Assembly (NCBI GenBank): GCA_024867545.1
Contig: JANFNE010000039.1
Location: 62,001-126,000 of the forward strand
Direction of reading: 5' to 3'
DNA: 64,000 nt
Source of the DNA: Phytopythium helicoides
Taxonomy: Eukaryota > Oomycota > Peronosporomycetes > Pythiales > Pythiaceae
Position 1 is the first letter of the stretch; every line of letters starts with the position of its first letter. A program made the translations under genes and the position numbers. Shown piece after piece: positions 41,120 through 51,864 of this stretch. Below the pieces are notes generated by a model. It was not told where the DNA came from. It searched no databases and saw nothing but the letters and a program-made list of their open reading frames with translations.

Positions 41120-44100
41120 ATGACGAGCAGGGCAAGCAAGGGCTCGTCGCCTGGAAGAGAAGACGCGGCCGAGCTTCACCGCCGCGTGCTGGAAAAGGTT
41201 TTACTCAAGAGTAAAACGCACAACATCAAGGACGCCTTCCGCCAGTATGACGCCGAGCGATCAGGGCACCTCACGATCGCGCAGTTCCGCACGCTCATGC
41301 GTGACCACGGCTTCATCGGTGGTGACGCAGAGCGGCTTGCAAAGTTTCTAGACCCGGACGGTCACCAGTCCATCTCGTTCAACGCCTTCGTTGCCGGCGC
41401 AAGGCTCGGCAGCGACCAGCGGTACCCCAAGGCGTCGCCGAAAAAGGCGCAGATGGCACCTCCGCTCACTTCCAAGAACGACGCATCACCAAAAAACAAG
41501 GCAATGAATTTGAGCACCTCAGGTACAGCCACTGCTGCTACAGCTGATCCAATTGAGCAGATTCGAGGCAGATTGCGGCAGCGTGTCATGGGCCATAACA
41601 AGAGCATCCGTGAAGTGTTCCTAGAGTTCGACGATGACGCAAGCGGCTTCCTCGACTACGGAGAGTTCCAGCGATTCATGGCACGCTATAGCTTCTCGCC
41701 CGACGAAACGCAGCTTGTCATCGAGTTCCTCGATCGAGACAAGTCGGGAACAATCGACTACGACGAGTTCGCTGCGGGATTACTATTCTATCGACCACCT
41801 CCTGTCTCTAGTCCTGTACACACAACAGGTTTTCCGTCGCCTACCACAAGCACTTCGCCTCCAAGGCCTCAAGTAAATGCGATAAGCTCACAGGCGAGGG
41901 TTGAAGCTTCTAAACCAGATACGAGTGACTTGTTGCTTCGGATCCGTGGGAAACTCGACGAGCTAGTGGATACGCAGCGCGATAGTCAGCGCGAGCAAAG
42001 AATTGAAGTCCTTCGACAGACGTTCGCGAAGTGCGATATCGACGGCAACAATAGTCTTGACTTACAAGAGTTCGGCGCGTTCCTTATCAGTGTCGGCGTC
42101 AAGCTTCGGTCGGACGAGCTCAGTGCGCTATTTTGCACTCTAGACAAAGACAATTCGCAAAGCATTGAATTTGATGAGTTCCTCAAAGCTTGTCGGATAT
42201 CTCAGCAAGCTTCCCAACAACCCTTACTCTCCGGTTCCTCTGCACAGGAACGATCACGAGTCAAGAACAGCGGTCGCAAAGAGCTGCTAGCTGTGTTTAA
42301 TAAATACGATATCGACGGAAGTGGGCGCCTGGACTACGACGAATTCAGTCAGCTCATGCGTGAGAATGGATTTTCCGAGTCTGAGATTCTCCAGGTAATC
42401 AAGCAGATTGACCAAGACCAAATCAGAACAGGTGGGCGTACCAAAGGATCACCACAGCAAGACATTGATTTTGACACATTCGCATCAGCGATAAAGGCCA
42501 GGAACTTGAGTTTCGGAGATCGCAAACATGGGAACGGAGGCATTGATGCAAAAAGAGCTGGGCGCCAGCTTCCCGTCAGTGAAGCAGCTGTAGCTCAGTG
42601 GATGAGCCGAGTGATGCGACAAAATCGATCGCTGGAGGAGGCATTCCGACAGCACGACACAGACGGAAGTGGTGAGCTTGATGTAGAAGAATTCAGGAGA
42701 TTCATGAAGCACTACGGAATGAAGCGAAGCGAAGAGATTGATGCGCTGATCGAGTTCATTGACACCGACAGGAGTGGATTTATCAGCTTTGCCGAGTTTT
42801 CGAGAGTATTTGGACGATCGGTCAACCCTTCTCTGAATCTGAACAAGCAGCACCGGAGTCCAGATGGAGCGCCAGTTCTCAACGGGCAAAGTAATAAGAA
42901 TGAGCAGGCTAAAGTCCGGTTGGAAGCGCTGAAAGAGCAGGAGCTGGCATTCATACGACGAGCCATGCGGCAGCACGGCTCCCTAGAGGCTGCATTCCGA
43001 GAATATGACCGCGATGGCAGCAACGAGCTCGACTACGAAGAGTTTCGCGATATGATGGTTTATTATGGCATTACTGATGAGCGCACCGTGGGAATGCTGC
43101 TAAAGAAGCTAGACGTGGACAACTCGGGGGCAATAGACATAGACGAATTCCTCGCACTATTTAATCCACAGCGACTCGGGCAGAAGCGCAACGGCCAAAA
43201 TGGCTCAACTAAGGGTCCTCGAAACTCAGGGCTGACGGTAAACGCTAGTCGACTGCGACATTTGGCTCAATCATGGAGACAAAACGTTCTTCAGGAGTAT
43301 GCAACGATAGAAAATGCATTTGATGCTTTCAGCCGACAAGGCAACGGGACACTCAGTCGAAATGACTTCCGTGAACTCGTATCTGCGTTTGGGGTGACTC
43401 GACCAGAAGAGATCGAGGCATTGATCTCAACGCTTGATCCTGACAATAGCGGAACTATCTACTTCGATGAGTTCTCATCCATCTTTGGAGAGCAGTCAGC
43501 TTTCACTGAGCCGGAAGAAGCCAGCAAAAGCTCTAAGTCACCTTCAAGAAGGCCTTCAAATGCGGGCAATGAGTCTGAGCGGGGTCGGCGCACAGCAAGG
43601 CTGCGAGAGCTTGAGGTGAAGTGGATTCAGCGAGCGTTGTCATGCCACCCTTCCATTGAGGATGCTTTTTGCCAGTATGACGAGGATGGCAACGGGGCGT
43701 TGGATCACGACGAATTCCAGAGCGTCATGAAGCGATATGGAATCGTTAATGAAGCCGACATCGACACACTGATTGATGTCTTGGATGTGGATGATTCAGG
43801 ATCGATCGATTTTAGTGAGTTCTCAACTGTGTTCCATCCGTCGCGACTTCCTCCAGTACGTTCTCAACCAGTTATTGGCACTAAATTGGAAGAGGTTGAT
43901 GAGCTGTTTGATGCGGATGAGCTCGAATCCGTGCTTGAGATCGAACGGGATCTTGCAAAACGTATTGCACAACAATCACGTGATTTGCGACTTGCATTCC
44001 GAAAGTTTGATATGAATGGCAACGGACAGCTCGAGTACAAAGAGTTTCGTGCTGTTCTGAAGTCATTCCGTTTACCCGAAATGGAGATTCGTAAAGTGAT

Positions 44101-44575
44101 CCGGCACCTCGATCGCGACGTATCAGGTTTCATCGACTACAAGGAGTTTATCGCAGGTTTCTCACTCACAAGTGATGGCAACGCAGTGGTCGGAGGCAAT
44201 GGTAGAAGGAAAAGTGGATATGCGGTCACTCGAAACTCTCCTGGCAAGCCGGATGGACAACGGAAAAAGAGCTCACCGAAGAAGCTGAGTGGCAACGACA
44301 CAAACAATACCGATGGCCAAGATGGTGATACTCAGTTAAAAAAGCAATTGTTAGCGCGCATCCTTGGAACGCACGGCACAGTGCAGTCCGTCTTTCGGCA
44401 CTACGATGTCGACCAAGCTGGGTACCTCACACCAACACAGTTTATGAAGCTTGCAACCGACTATAAGTTCTCAAGAGATCAAGCGGAGCGACTTCATGAT
44501 ATTCTTGATCGAGACGGATCCGGATCAATCGAGTACGATGAATTTTTGTCCCAGTTGGTGATTCGTGAAGGCTGA
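41120..44575 (+). CDS. Giant EF-hand protein, 10 tandem EF-hand pairs
   Basis: One uninterrupted frame of 1151 codons without introns. Ten modules of about 100 residues each hold two EF-hand loops, 20 in all. Most loops keep the Asp-x-Asp/Asn-x-Ser/Asp-Gly and final Glu ligands (for example DIDGSGRLDYDE, DTDRSGFISFAE, DRDGSGSIEYDE). A few are degraded: DAERSGHLTIAQ and DPDGHQSISFNA in module 1, FSRQGNGTLSRN in module 7, DVDQAGYLTPTQ in module 10. The second loop of module 4 carries an insertion. Linkers are Ser/Pro/Lys-rich. There is no catalytic domain, signal peptide or membrane segment. It probably acts as a cytosolic calcium buffer or sensor scaffold; many flagellar proteins look like this, but localisation is inferred. 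Confidence 0.9.
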   Translation: MTSRASKGSSPGREDAAELHRRVLEKVLLKSKTHNIKDAFRQYDAERSGHLTIAQFRTLMRDHGFIGGDAERLAKFLDPDGHQSISFNAFVAGARLGSDQRYPKASPKKAQMAPPLTSKNDASPKNKAMNLSTSGTATAATADPIEQIRGRLRQRVMGHNKSIREVFLEFDDDASGFLDYGEFQRFMARYSFSPDETQLVIEFLDRDKSGTIDYDEFAAGLLFYRPPPVSSPVHTTGFPSPTTSTSPPRPQVNAISSQARVEASKPDTSDLLLRIRGKLDELVDTQRDSQREQRIEVLRQTFAKCDIDGNNSLDLQEFGAFLISVGVKLRSDELSALFCTLDKDNSQSIEFDEFLKACRISQQASQQPLLSGSSAQERSRVKNSGRKELLAVFNKYDIDGSGRLDYDEFSQLMRENGFSESEILQVIKQIDQDQIRTGGRTKGSPQQDIDFDTFASAIKARNLSFGDRKHGNGGIDAKRAGRQLPVSEAAVAQWMSRVMRQNRSLEEAFRQHDTDGSGELDVEEFRRFMKHYGMKRSEEIDALIEFIDTDRSGFISFAEFSRVFGRSVNPSLNLNKQHRSPDGAPVLNGQSNKNEQAKVRLEALKEQELAFIRRAMRQHGSLEAAFREYDRDGSNELDYEEFRDMMVYYGITDERTVGMLLKKLDVDNSGAIDIDEFLALFNPQRLGQKRNGQNGSTKGPRNSGLTVNASRLRHLAQSWRQNVLQEYATIENAFDAFSRQGNGTLSRNDFRELVSAFGVTRPEEIEALISTLDPDNSGTIYFDEFSSIFGEQSAFTEPEEASKSSKSPSRRPSNAGNESERGRRTARLRELEVKWIQRALSCHPSIEDAFCQYDEDGNGALDHDEFQSVMKRYGIVNEADIDTLIDVLDVDDSGSIDFSEFSTVFHPSRLPPVRSQPVIGTKLEEVDELFDADELESVLEIERDLAKRIAQQSRDLRLAFRKFDMNGNGQLEYKEFRAVLKSFRLPEMEIRKVIRHLDRDVSGFIDYKEFIAGFSLTSDGNAVVGGNGRRKSGYAVTRNSPGKPDGQRKKSSPKKLSGNDTNNTDGQDGDTQLKKQLLARILGTHGTVQSVFRHYDVDQAGYLTPTQFMKLATDYKFSRDQAERLHDILDRDGSGSIEYDEFLSQLVIREG

Positions 44576-44809
44576 TGTGGGATGTTAGGCATTGGCTAGG
44601 AGGTGAAGTGAATATGGGGTTTCTCTGGAGCCTATTTCGCGCATGACCGTCAATCTGATTAATTGCCCAGATGCAAAAGCTCCAAAGGTTCTCGTACACC
44701 CAGAAACGAGTGTCCAAGATCCAGCGCAATAATTGCTCATTGATGAGGCAATCGTAATTTGTAAGGTAAAGTCCACCTCATCAGGGACAATCTCGACCGG
44801 CGACATCGA
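44576..44809. other. Intergenic interval
   Basis: Nothing recognisable is seen between the EF-hand gene and the secreted-protein remnant. Confidence 0.35.
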
Positions 44810-45022
44810 CTCAAAAACAGGATCGCGTCTGTCATGGTGCTAGAGAGCGATCTCTACCCAACCCGCGGCATTGTCGATGTGTTCCCGAAGGAAAATGCCA
44901 TCTTCTTTAATGAGAGCACTGATGGCAGCGGCGGACTCCCCATCTTTGTCGACACTGCCTGTCTCGACAACAAGAGCATCGTGGGGAAGTTAGGTGAAGG
45001 CGAGGAAGGGGCAAAACCATAA
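44810..45022 (+). pseudogene. Remnant of the secreted crystallin-like family
   Basis: The frame from 44810 reads LKNRIASVMVLESDLYPTRG. This aligns with DNRLTSFMMWESGMYATRG and DNKVASFMVWESGVYPTRG in the two genes that follow. The signal peptide and first half are missing, so this is a truncated first member of a tandem array. It ends at TAA 45020-45022. Confidence 0.75.
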
Positions 45023-45370
45023 CGAAGGTCGATGAAAGCTGCCTTTCTTCTTTTATCCATTGAAAACAGCAACTTGAAAGCCTCTCTTCAGTGTATCTAC
45101 AGCCACGACTAGATTCATGACTACTGTCACTTCAACTGTTTTCTTCATATGCACATGTAGCCGCTGCACCATCGATGACTCCACCACCCGCACTAATCGT
45201 GAAACTAACGTTTTCACACCGATGCGCTACAGTTTGCGTGTCGTGGTACATTTTGCAACGCAGCTCGTTCTTTTCTGCACGTCTGCAACCCTGGTGCAAG
45301 TCGAGCTGCGTCAGGTTCTTCGACTTTGTCAGACTTCATTTTCCTGCCGGAAGCATCCCAATCACACGAA

Positions 45371-45955
45371 ATGACGCCTCGCTTCGCTTCTATTATGATG
45401 CTCGCCATCTTGACAGCTTTGCTGCAAGTCGCTCAGGCAATGCCCACCACAACCGGCAACATCTACTTCTACAACGCGCGCGAGGTGGACACGTCCGAAG
45501 GCTCGTGGACAGTGCCGAAGAACCCGCCAGCGCAGCGATGCTACTCCTTCTCGTGCAACGCTCATCAGCTATCGTTCATCAAGTGGGATAAAATGCAAAA
45601 GAACGCGTGGCTCGTATTCTTCGACGACGTTGGCTGCAGTGGCAAGTACATTCGCGTGCGTGGATCCGAAGGCACGCTTGAGCCCGGCGACCAGGGCTTC
45701 GACAATCGCCTGACGAGCTTCATGATGTGGGAGTCGGGCATGTACGCGACGCGCGGCAAGGTCGATATTTGCGACCAGAACGCCGGGGACCGCACTATGG
45801 ATGAGCGCTCTGGCAACTACTCCGGTTGGGCTAGCGATTCCGACTCGTACAGCGAGGACGGAGGCAACGCGTTCGACATGACTGCAATCGCAGTAGCAGG
45901 CTACGAGGTCGTTGTCGGGGAGCTGAAAGCGGCGGATTTCACGCTTGAGGGTTAG
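45371..45955 (+). CDS. Small secreted protein, beta/gamma-crystallin-like, member 1
   Basis: The product has 194 residues. A signal peptide (MTPRFASIMMLAILTALLQ, cleavage after AQA) is followed by one domain with three conserved Cys (QRCYSFSC, VGCSGKY) and two Greek-key-like motifs (WLVFFDDVGCSGKYIRVRG, GFDNRLTSFMMWESG). The C-terminal region is Ser/Asp/Gly-rich and acidic. Start is the ATG at 45371; the upstream 15 codons would disrupt the signal peptide. The likely location is apoplast or cell wall. The role is unknown; the crystallin-like reading is inferred from the pattern, not from a search. Confidence 0.75.
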   Translation: MTPRFASIMMLAILTALLQVAQAMPTTTGNIYFYNAREVDTSEGSWTVPKNPPAQRCYSFSCNAHQLSFIKWDKMQKNAWLVFFDDVGCSGKYIRVRGSEGTLEPGDQGFDNRLTSFMMWESGMYATRGKVDICDQNAGDRTMDERSGNYSGWASDSDSYSEDGGNAFDMTAIAVAGYEVVVGELKAADFTLEG

Positions 45956-46163
45956 AAGAGATAGCGAATAGAGTTGCTTCAACCAGTTATAGTTTCTGCA
46001 GCACCAGATGGCTATGTGTCACCCGCTTCAACTTGAATCTTAGTTGTCACCCACCAGCTGTTGGAAAAGTTTGTTCAGCTATAACCAGTTGAAGCTGCGT
46101 CCCCACTGACGTCGTCAATGGCACACTCGCCACTTTCAATCGCACCACTGAGCTAGCAACACG

Positions 46164-46736
46164 ATGCCTCCAGGTTTCGCGACGCTAGTGACGCTTGTGG
46201 TCGCTTTGCTGGCCCACTTGGCGCTTGGAGCACTCCCGAGAGAGGGAAAAGTCAAGTTCTACGGCGGTGAAGACGCCGACTCGGACGACGAGTGGGAGCT
46301 CAAGATCAACATGCCAGCGCAGCGCTGCTTCTCGTTCGCGTGCGAGCGCGAGCGGCTGTCGCTGGCCAAGTGGGTCGAGATGCAGGAGCAGGCGTGGATG
46401 GTCTTCTTCGACGACCTGTGGTGCACGGGCAAGTACGTGCGCGCGTTCGGCATGGAAGGCGCGCTGCTTCTCCGCGACAACGGCATGGACAACAAGGTCG
46501 CGTCTTTCATGGTCTGGGAGTCAGGCGTGTACCCGACACGAGGCATCCTCGACTTGTGCGTCATCACCAGAGAGAAGAACTGGGGCGACGTCACTCCCTT
46601 CGACATGACACACACAGCAATCAAAGACATCCCACCGATGGTCGAGAGCAGGACCACACTCACCGTCACCTTAGAGCTCGATGGAGACGACCGCATGGGA
46701 ATTGTGCGGTCCACCAACATCACTTTTGGCGTCTAG
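46164..46736 (+). CDS. Small secreted protein, beta/gamma-crystallin-like, member 2
   Basis: The product has 190 residues with a signal peptide (MPPGFATLVTLVVALLAHL, cleavage near ALG). The same core is present as in the gene upstream (PAQRCFSFAC, WMVFFDDLWCTGKYVRAFG, MDNKVASFMVWESG). The C-terminus lacks the Ser/Gly tail and instead ends with a Thr/Val-rich strand region. The intergenic distance is 208 bases. Tandem position and divergence in the tail suggest duplication followed by specialisation. Confidence 0.75.
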   Translation: MPPGFATLVTLVVALLAHLALGALPREGKVKFYGGEDADSDDEWELKINMPAQRCFSFACERERLSLAKWVEMQEQAWMVFFDDLWCTGKYVRAFGMEGALLLRDNGMDNKVASFMVWESGVYPTRGILDLCVITREKNWGDVTPFDMTHTAIKDIPPMVESRTTLTVTLELDGDDRMGIVRSTNITFGV

Positions 46737-46828
46737 CTTTTCTGGATACGTAAGAGTTCACTTCATGACACAATCCAAACTACGCACACACAGGAACATG
46801 CTAACTCAACATTGAATTCGATTTTGCA

Positions 46829-49137
46829 TCAAGCAACGTATCCATCCTGTGCGAGTCGTGCAGCGTCCTTAGCTTTCGTTTCGTCAAGTGTTGGGTCGAC
46901 GCGCATAAGTGCTTCCCACAGCTGGAGCCTAGGTGGCCTTCGACCTGCGATGAACTATTCATGAAAGATTGTAAGTTTTCCCAGTACCAGTTTAGTTTGG
47001 CAGACACGAGTACTGTATACCCGTTCGGTCCCACGTGAAGACCCGTACTGAAAGTTCATGCGCTCGCTCACCAGCCGCTCGGTCTCTCGCTTTTTCTGAA
47101 GAATTTGCTCCTGCAGCGCGAGTAACTGCTGCTTGTACAATGATGCCGATGTTGCGATCGGTTGCTGGAGTAAGTCCATGTTGTAAAACTGCGGAAGCTG
47201 AGAAGAAATAGTGTGAAAAGGTGTTGATGGTGGTGGTGGAGGTAGAGTGGGTGATGGATTTGTGCGTGGGGGCTCCGGGACGCCTGGTTGCATTGAGTTC
47301 TCTCTGCCGTCAGCTGTATTGATACTAACACTAGCTGCTTCACGCAAATTGTGCATTCCATCGGGTACAAGATCAGTTTGAATTCCAGCGTGGTTGCCTG
47401 TGAATTGGGTGCTCGCGTCTCTCATCTCTGGTTTTTCACCGCCATTCACGGCGTATTCTCGCACAATTGTAACCCGTGCTGGCTTACTGATTAGTGTTTC
47501 CAGTGAGCGAGTAGATGGCCTTGGTTTAGTCGAAGACACTACATCAGCTCCTTCTAGCTTGATATTTTCATTAACTGGATTCTGGGATTGTACTGGATTG
47601 ATTGGTGGCGCAGGATCGCAAATAACAAGCGATAATGAAGGCGATATGATCACCTGGTCTTCCTTATGAAGCGATCCGTCTTTGTAATCTTCTACTTTTG
47701 AGTCGAACTGGGTCGAATAGACTTCTTCACTTGATTGCTCCTCTCGAGAATGTTTTTCGGTTCCCACCTTTTCAGCGTCATTTAGTTGGGCTAGCTCTGT
47801 GCTCGGGGATTGATCATGGAGCTCATTAAGATCGTGTGATTTGTCGTCAGACTCTAACAGTGCACTATGTTCCTCATCACTCTCGCGTTCAGATCCATCA
47901 TCTACTATTGGAGTAGTTTTGACTGTTGATAATGGTTGCGGAATAACTTCGATGGTTGCTCCGTTACCTCCATCGCCGTCATCTGAAAAGTCCATTGAAT
48001 AGTCAAAAGTAGGTTCGCTCTTGGTCGGGTAGGTAAGAGACTCGGCATCATTTGGTGGTTTCCCCACAGCTGGGGCTATTGACCGAGTGTCAGGCGATGG
48101 TACTAATGAATCATCTTCGAACGCTTCTTCTTCATATGCCCCGCTCTCAGACGGTGCCAACTGATTCGCTACAGCTCCTCGCGTCAAATGGCTTGAACCT
48201 AATCTTGACGGTGGAGATGGATCACCCCGGGTGCTTTGGCCTTGGCTCTCGTCAATTTCACTCTGACTCGCACCACTATCATCATGAATTGATTCTTCAT
48301 CGGGGTCAGGCTGCCGAAGTGCAATCGAAGGCTTCCACTGCACTGCGGGCATAGGCATAGACGCTGGAGCTGTAGTAGCTACCATAGCTGGCACTGATGG
48401 CGCTGTGTACGGAGGTGGGTCTTCACTTTCGTCTTCAAACTTGTTGCCATGCACGTCACGACTCTCCTCATCCCTCGACTCTTCTCGATACGACTGTTCT
48501 GGAGACTCATTAGCAGCGAGGTTCGCTGATCTAGTCATCGCAGTAGATTTGACAACTGCTGGAGCTGCTGCAACGCTCGTCGCCTTTTTCCTATCCGGTT
48601 TCTTGACTGGGGAAGTCTCGCTGTCCTGGTATTCGGACTCATCGTCGCTTTCTTTGCGCCGACTAGCGTCATGAGACGAGTCTACTGAAAAGTCCTCGTC
48701 GTCGAGACTCAGCTCCACGCGACTTTTGTCATTGGGGACAAACAGCTTGCTTAGTTCGAGGCCGTGAACCAGACACCACACGTCACGCACCGTCGAGATG
48801 TCGCGGAGGTCGCCTTGGTCTCCACTGGCTTGGCTGTGTACTTGGACAGAAAGCTCTTGGCTTTGTCCAGCGCATTCCCTCCTCCACTACTAGCCACAGC
48901 TGGAGCGGCTTTCGACACTGACTTGCTCACCGTCGGCTTGTCCTTCCGGCTGCGATCCAAGCTCTCCTCCTCGTCTTCATCTTCGTCCAGCTCGCTCATA
49001 GCGTCGCTGCTCTCTCCACTGCTCTCCTCCTCGTCACTCTCGTCGTATCGGCCACGTCCATAGGATGCAACAGCTCTTGCACCACTGGCAGCCGAAGGGA
49101 TGGCGATCTCAAAGTTGTACGGGTCGTCGTCGGCCAT
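46829..49137 (-). CDS. Acidic coiled-coil protein similar to C19orf44 (DUF4614-like)
   Basis: ATG at 49137 opens an acidic N-terminus (DESDEEESSGESSDAMSELD). A short intron or indel near 48790 leads into a long frame (to 47022) rich in Ser, Asp and Glu. Conserved-looking patches are TFDYSMDFSDDGDG (near 47990), ATIEVIPQPLS and DASTQFTGNHAGIQTDLV (near 47380), then a coiled coil (LLALQEQILQKKRETERL). A 67-nt intron (46955-47021, GTATAC..AATAG) joins a final exon with LWEALMRVDPTLDETKAKD, stop 46829-46831. The last patches resemble the C-terminal region of vertebrate C19orf44. Function is unknown in the family; a ciliary link is plausible. Confidence 0.6.
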
Positions 49138-49380
49138 TCTTCCTCCGGAGGCACCGAGGTCAGCTCTTCAACGTGGCTCCAGCGTCGCTTCAAGTGGCAC
49201 TCGCTCACGCGCTAACAAATCTTCAGTACGCCTCCCGTGCATTCACATGGCTGCTTACTGGCGGGTAAGCATGCAACGGCGGACTTGCTGAGTGTATCAC
49301 CCTCCGATCGCGTCCGGCGTGACGTCAGGCGGCCTCGGCCATTCGACATCTCGCCGCTCCCCGCGCAGCTCGCCTCCAAT

Positions 49381-50601
49381 ATGTCGCGCGCGCTCGCCAA
49401 GCTCCTGCAGGCGTACGTCACGCATGGCTACACTTTCTGTCGGTCTCCGATAGTCTCCGATGGTCTCACATGACGCTGCAGCCAGGGCAAGGCCCACGTG
49501 GGCGAGCTCGCGTCCATCGACCTGCACACGCACGTGTATTTACCGCGCTACATGGCCATGCTGCGCGACCGGCGCAACGTGCCGTTCGTGCGGTCTCTGC
49601 CGAGCGCCGGAGACGCCGCGAGCCTCGAGGAGCGGCTCGTGATCCTGCCCGACGAGCAGAAGCAGCTGGACGAGAACGCGCAGGGCGGCGCCAGCATCAG
49701 CGCCGGTCGACCCATCGGCGGCGAGTACTGGGACCTCACGCACAAGCTCGCGTACATGGACAAGCACGGCATCCGCACGTCGGTGCTGAGCCTCGCCAAC
49801 CCGTGGCTCGACTTTCTGCCCGTGCGCGAGCAGGTCGAGATGGCTGCGCTGCTCAATGACGACATGGAGAGCGTGTGCTCGGGCTCGGACGGACGCTTGC
49901 TGGCGTTTGGCGTCGTGCCGCAGGAGGTCGACGCGGCGGTCGAGGAGCTCGAGCGGCTTGCAACGATGCCGCACGTGCGCGGCATCATCCTGAGCACGGC
50001 CGGGCTCGGCGGCAAGGGGCTCGACGACGCGAGCATGCTGCCGTTCTACCAAGCGGTCGAGCGTCTTGGGCTCATCATCTTCCTGCACCCCCACTACGGC
50101 GTAGGCAACGAGCACTACCACGCGTATGGCCACGCGCTGTTCCTGGCGCTGGGCTTCACGTTCGAGTCGACCGTGGCCGTGTCCAAGCTCGTGCTGAGCG
50201 GGATGCTGGACCAGGTCCCGCGGCTCAAGCTGTTGCTGGCGCACGCAGGCGGCACGCTGCCGTTCCTGGCCGGGCGACTTGACAGTTGCGTTGCGCACGA
50301 CAACGCCATCCGCGATCGGCTCGAGCACGCGCCGTCCGAGTACCTCAAGCGGTTCTACTACGACGCCATCGCGTACCACGCGCCTGCGCTCAACTGCCTG
50401 CTGGAGCTCTGTGGCCACGAACGCATCGTGTTCGGCACGGACAACCCGTTCTTCCCGCCTGAGGTCGAGGGCGGCGACGCAGCCCTGCGCGAGGCCGAGT
50501 GGCCATCCACGATCTCCAACTACGAGGCCATGGCCGACCTGGACGCCAGCGTGCAAAGCGCCATCCTGCGAGACAACGCCAAGCGGCTGCTGGGCATCTG
50601 A
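49381..50601 (+). CDS. Amidohydrolase of the ACMSD superfamily (decarboxylase-like)
   Basis: Exon 1 is 49381-49412 and exon 2 is 49482-50601, with a 69-nt intron (GTACGT..GCTGCAG). The product has about 383 residues and a complete Amidohydro_2 TIM barrel. Metal ligands are visible as HTH in IDLHTHVYLP, His in FLHPHYG, His in LLAHAGGTLPFL and Asp in VFGTDNPFF. Relatives are non-oxidative decarboxylases: aminocarboxymuconate-semialdehyde decarboxylase of tryptophan breakdown and isoorotate decarboxylase of thymidine salvage. The ligand set fits a zinc decarboxylase, but the substrate cannot be chosen from sequence. It is divergent from the C19orf44-like gene, sharing a 243-base promoter region. 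Confidence 0.85.
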
Positions 50602-51360
50602 GCAATGCGAGGATCGTGCAGAGCTCTCGGAGAGGAAGAGCTTGGCATTGAAAGCGCAATGACGTGGCCGAATGAGTAGAACGCGTTGAAGCCGGATGGG
50701 TACATTGTACCGTACTTTACAGGTGAATTATGATCGTGTCATAATGCGTTTCATATGGTCCCCAGTAAATATCATAATCTCATCTCATATTTCATCTTTC
50801 CCCATCATCTCACGTTGTGGCGGCAAATCACCCTCGAGTCTCGAGCTTTCGTAAGCCAGGATGACTCCGTCATCCAGCTCCTGAGCAGCTCGCTGCGAAG
50901 TACGTTAGCCTGGCGTAGAGGTGCGTAATGCCGCGAAGGAGACGGCTGCCCTTCTTTTCCAGTCTGGTAATCTCTCTCTCTCTCCATCAAAAAACCGCAT
51001 CCAGAAGCCCCCCGCCTCGCCTTTTGCCGCACCCAACTTGGATGCACCCAAATATCTGTGTCATACATGTCATGTCCTCGCCTATCCGATCCGAGGCCCA
51101 CCAGCTTGCTTCGGGAAGCTGCTCCATGGCAGCGCGGGCGTGTGCCTTCAAGAGTCCTTCGGCTTGCTGTCCGCCGTGGACGGTCCAGTGCGCGGTCAGT
51201 AGACCAACGTTGAATGTACCAGCGCGCGCGGCCTGTCTGATGACGTTCCGACTCGGAGCCGCGTGTCGATCGTAATGGTACCATATATTTCGTCTCGGTG
51301 ATAAATACTAATGGGCTAGAGCTTGGCTGGTGCTGGCTAGTCGATGGGCATCGACAACCA
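50602..51360. other. Intergenic interval
   Basis: Short frames on both strands lack family motifs. No RNA gene is seen. Confidence 0.4.
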
Positions 51361-51864
51361 CTACAGCGCCTTGCGCTGCTGCTGGCGCTTGGCGAGCCGG
51401 CGGCGCGCCAGGTCGATGACGCCGCTGCGCTTGAACACGCAGAAGATCTCATAGCGCGTGCGGCGCAGCTTGAGTCGCTCGGCGCGGAGCTTGGCCACGT
51501 GCGCGCCGAGCGCTCGTGCCCGACCCTCGTGCTGGCTCTTGGCCCTCTGCAGCAGCTTGATGAGGCGCTGCTCCTCGACGCGCTCGTCCGCCATCTCCCG
51601 CAGCGCCGAGTCCACGTCGGCCACCGAACCGACGCGGCCGGCCTGCAGCTCGCGCACGAACTCGTCGATGTCCTCGAGTCGCTCGAGGCAGTCGTCCACG
51701 TCGTCCGCATACTGCTCGACGTCGTCGCGGGCGTCTGCGAGCGCCTCCTGAGCTTCTGCGAGCTCGCGCTCGAGCGTTCGCAGGCGCAGCACGGCAGCCT
51801 TGAGCACTTGCACCAGCGCCAGGTTGGTCACGCGCACCAGCGTTCGGCCAGTCTTGACGTCCAT
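51361..51864 (-). CDS. Small coiled-coil protein
   Basis: The frame has 167 codons, from ATG 51864 to TAG 51361. After a short N-terminal helix (VLKAAVLRLRTLERELAEA) the protein is almost entirely heptad-like, rich in Arg, Glu, Ala and Leu. It ends in a basic helix (DLARRRLAKRQQQRKAL). No domain is recognised. The codon choice (strong third-position G/C) is like the certain genes of the window, which supports expression. Confidence 0.6.
   Translation of the reverse strand: MDVKTGRTLVRVTNLALVQVLKAAVLRLRTLERELAEAQEALADARDDVEQYADDVDDCLERLEDIDEFVRELQAGRVGSVADVDSALREMADERVEEQRLIKLLQRAKSQHEGRARALGAHVAKLRAERLKLRRTRYEIFCVFKRSGVIDLARRRLAKRQQQRKAL

Noticed and set aside
49540..50556. 338-codon minus-strand frame
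   Set aside because: It lies exactly antisense to the decarboxylase gene and is rich in His/Arg/Val as expected from GC-rich codon mirrors. No domain.
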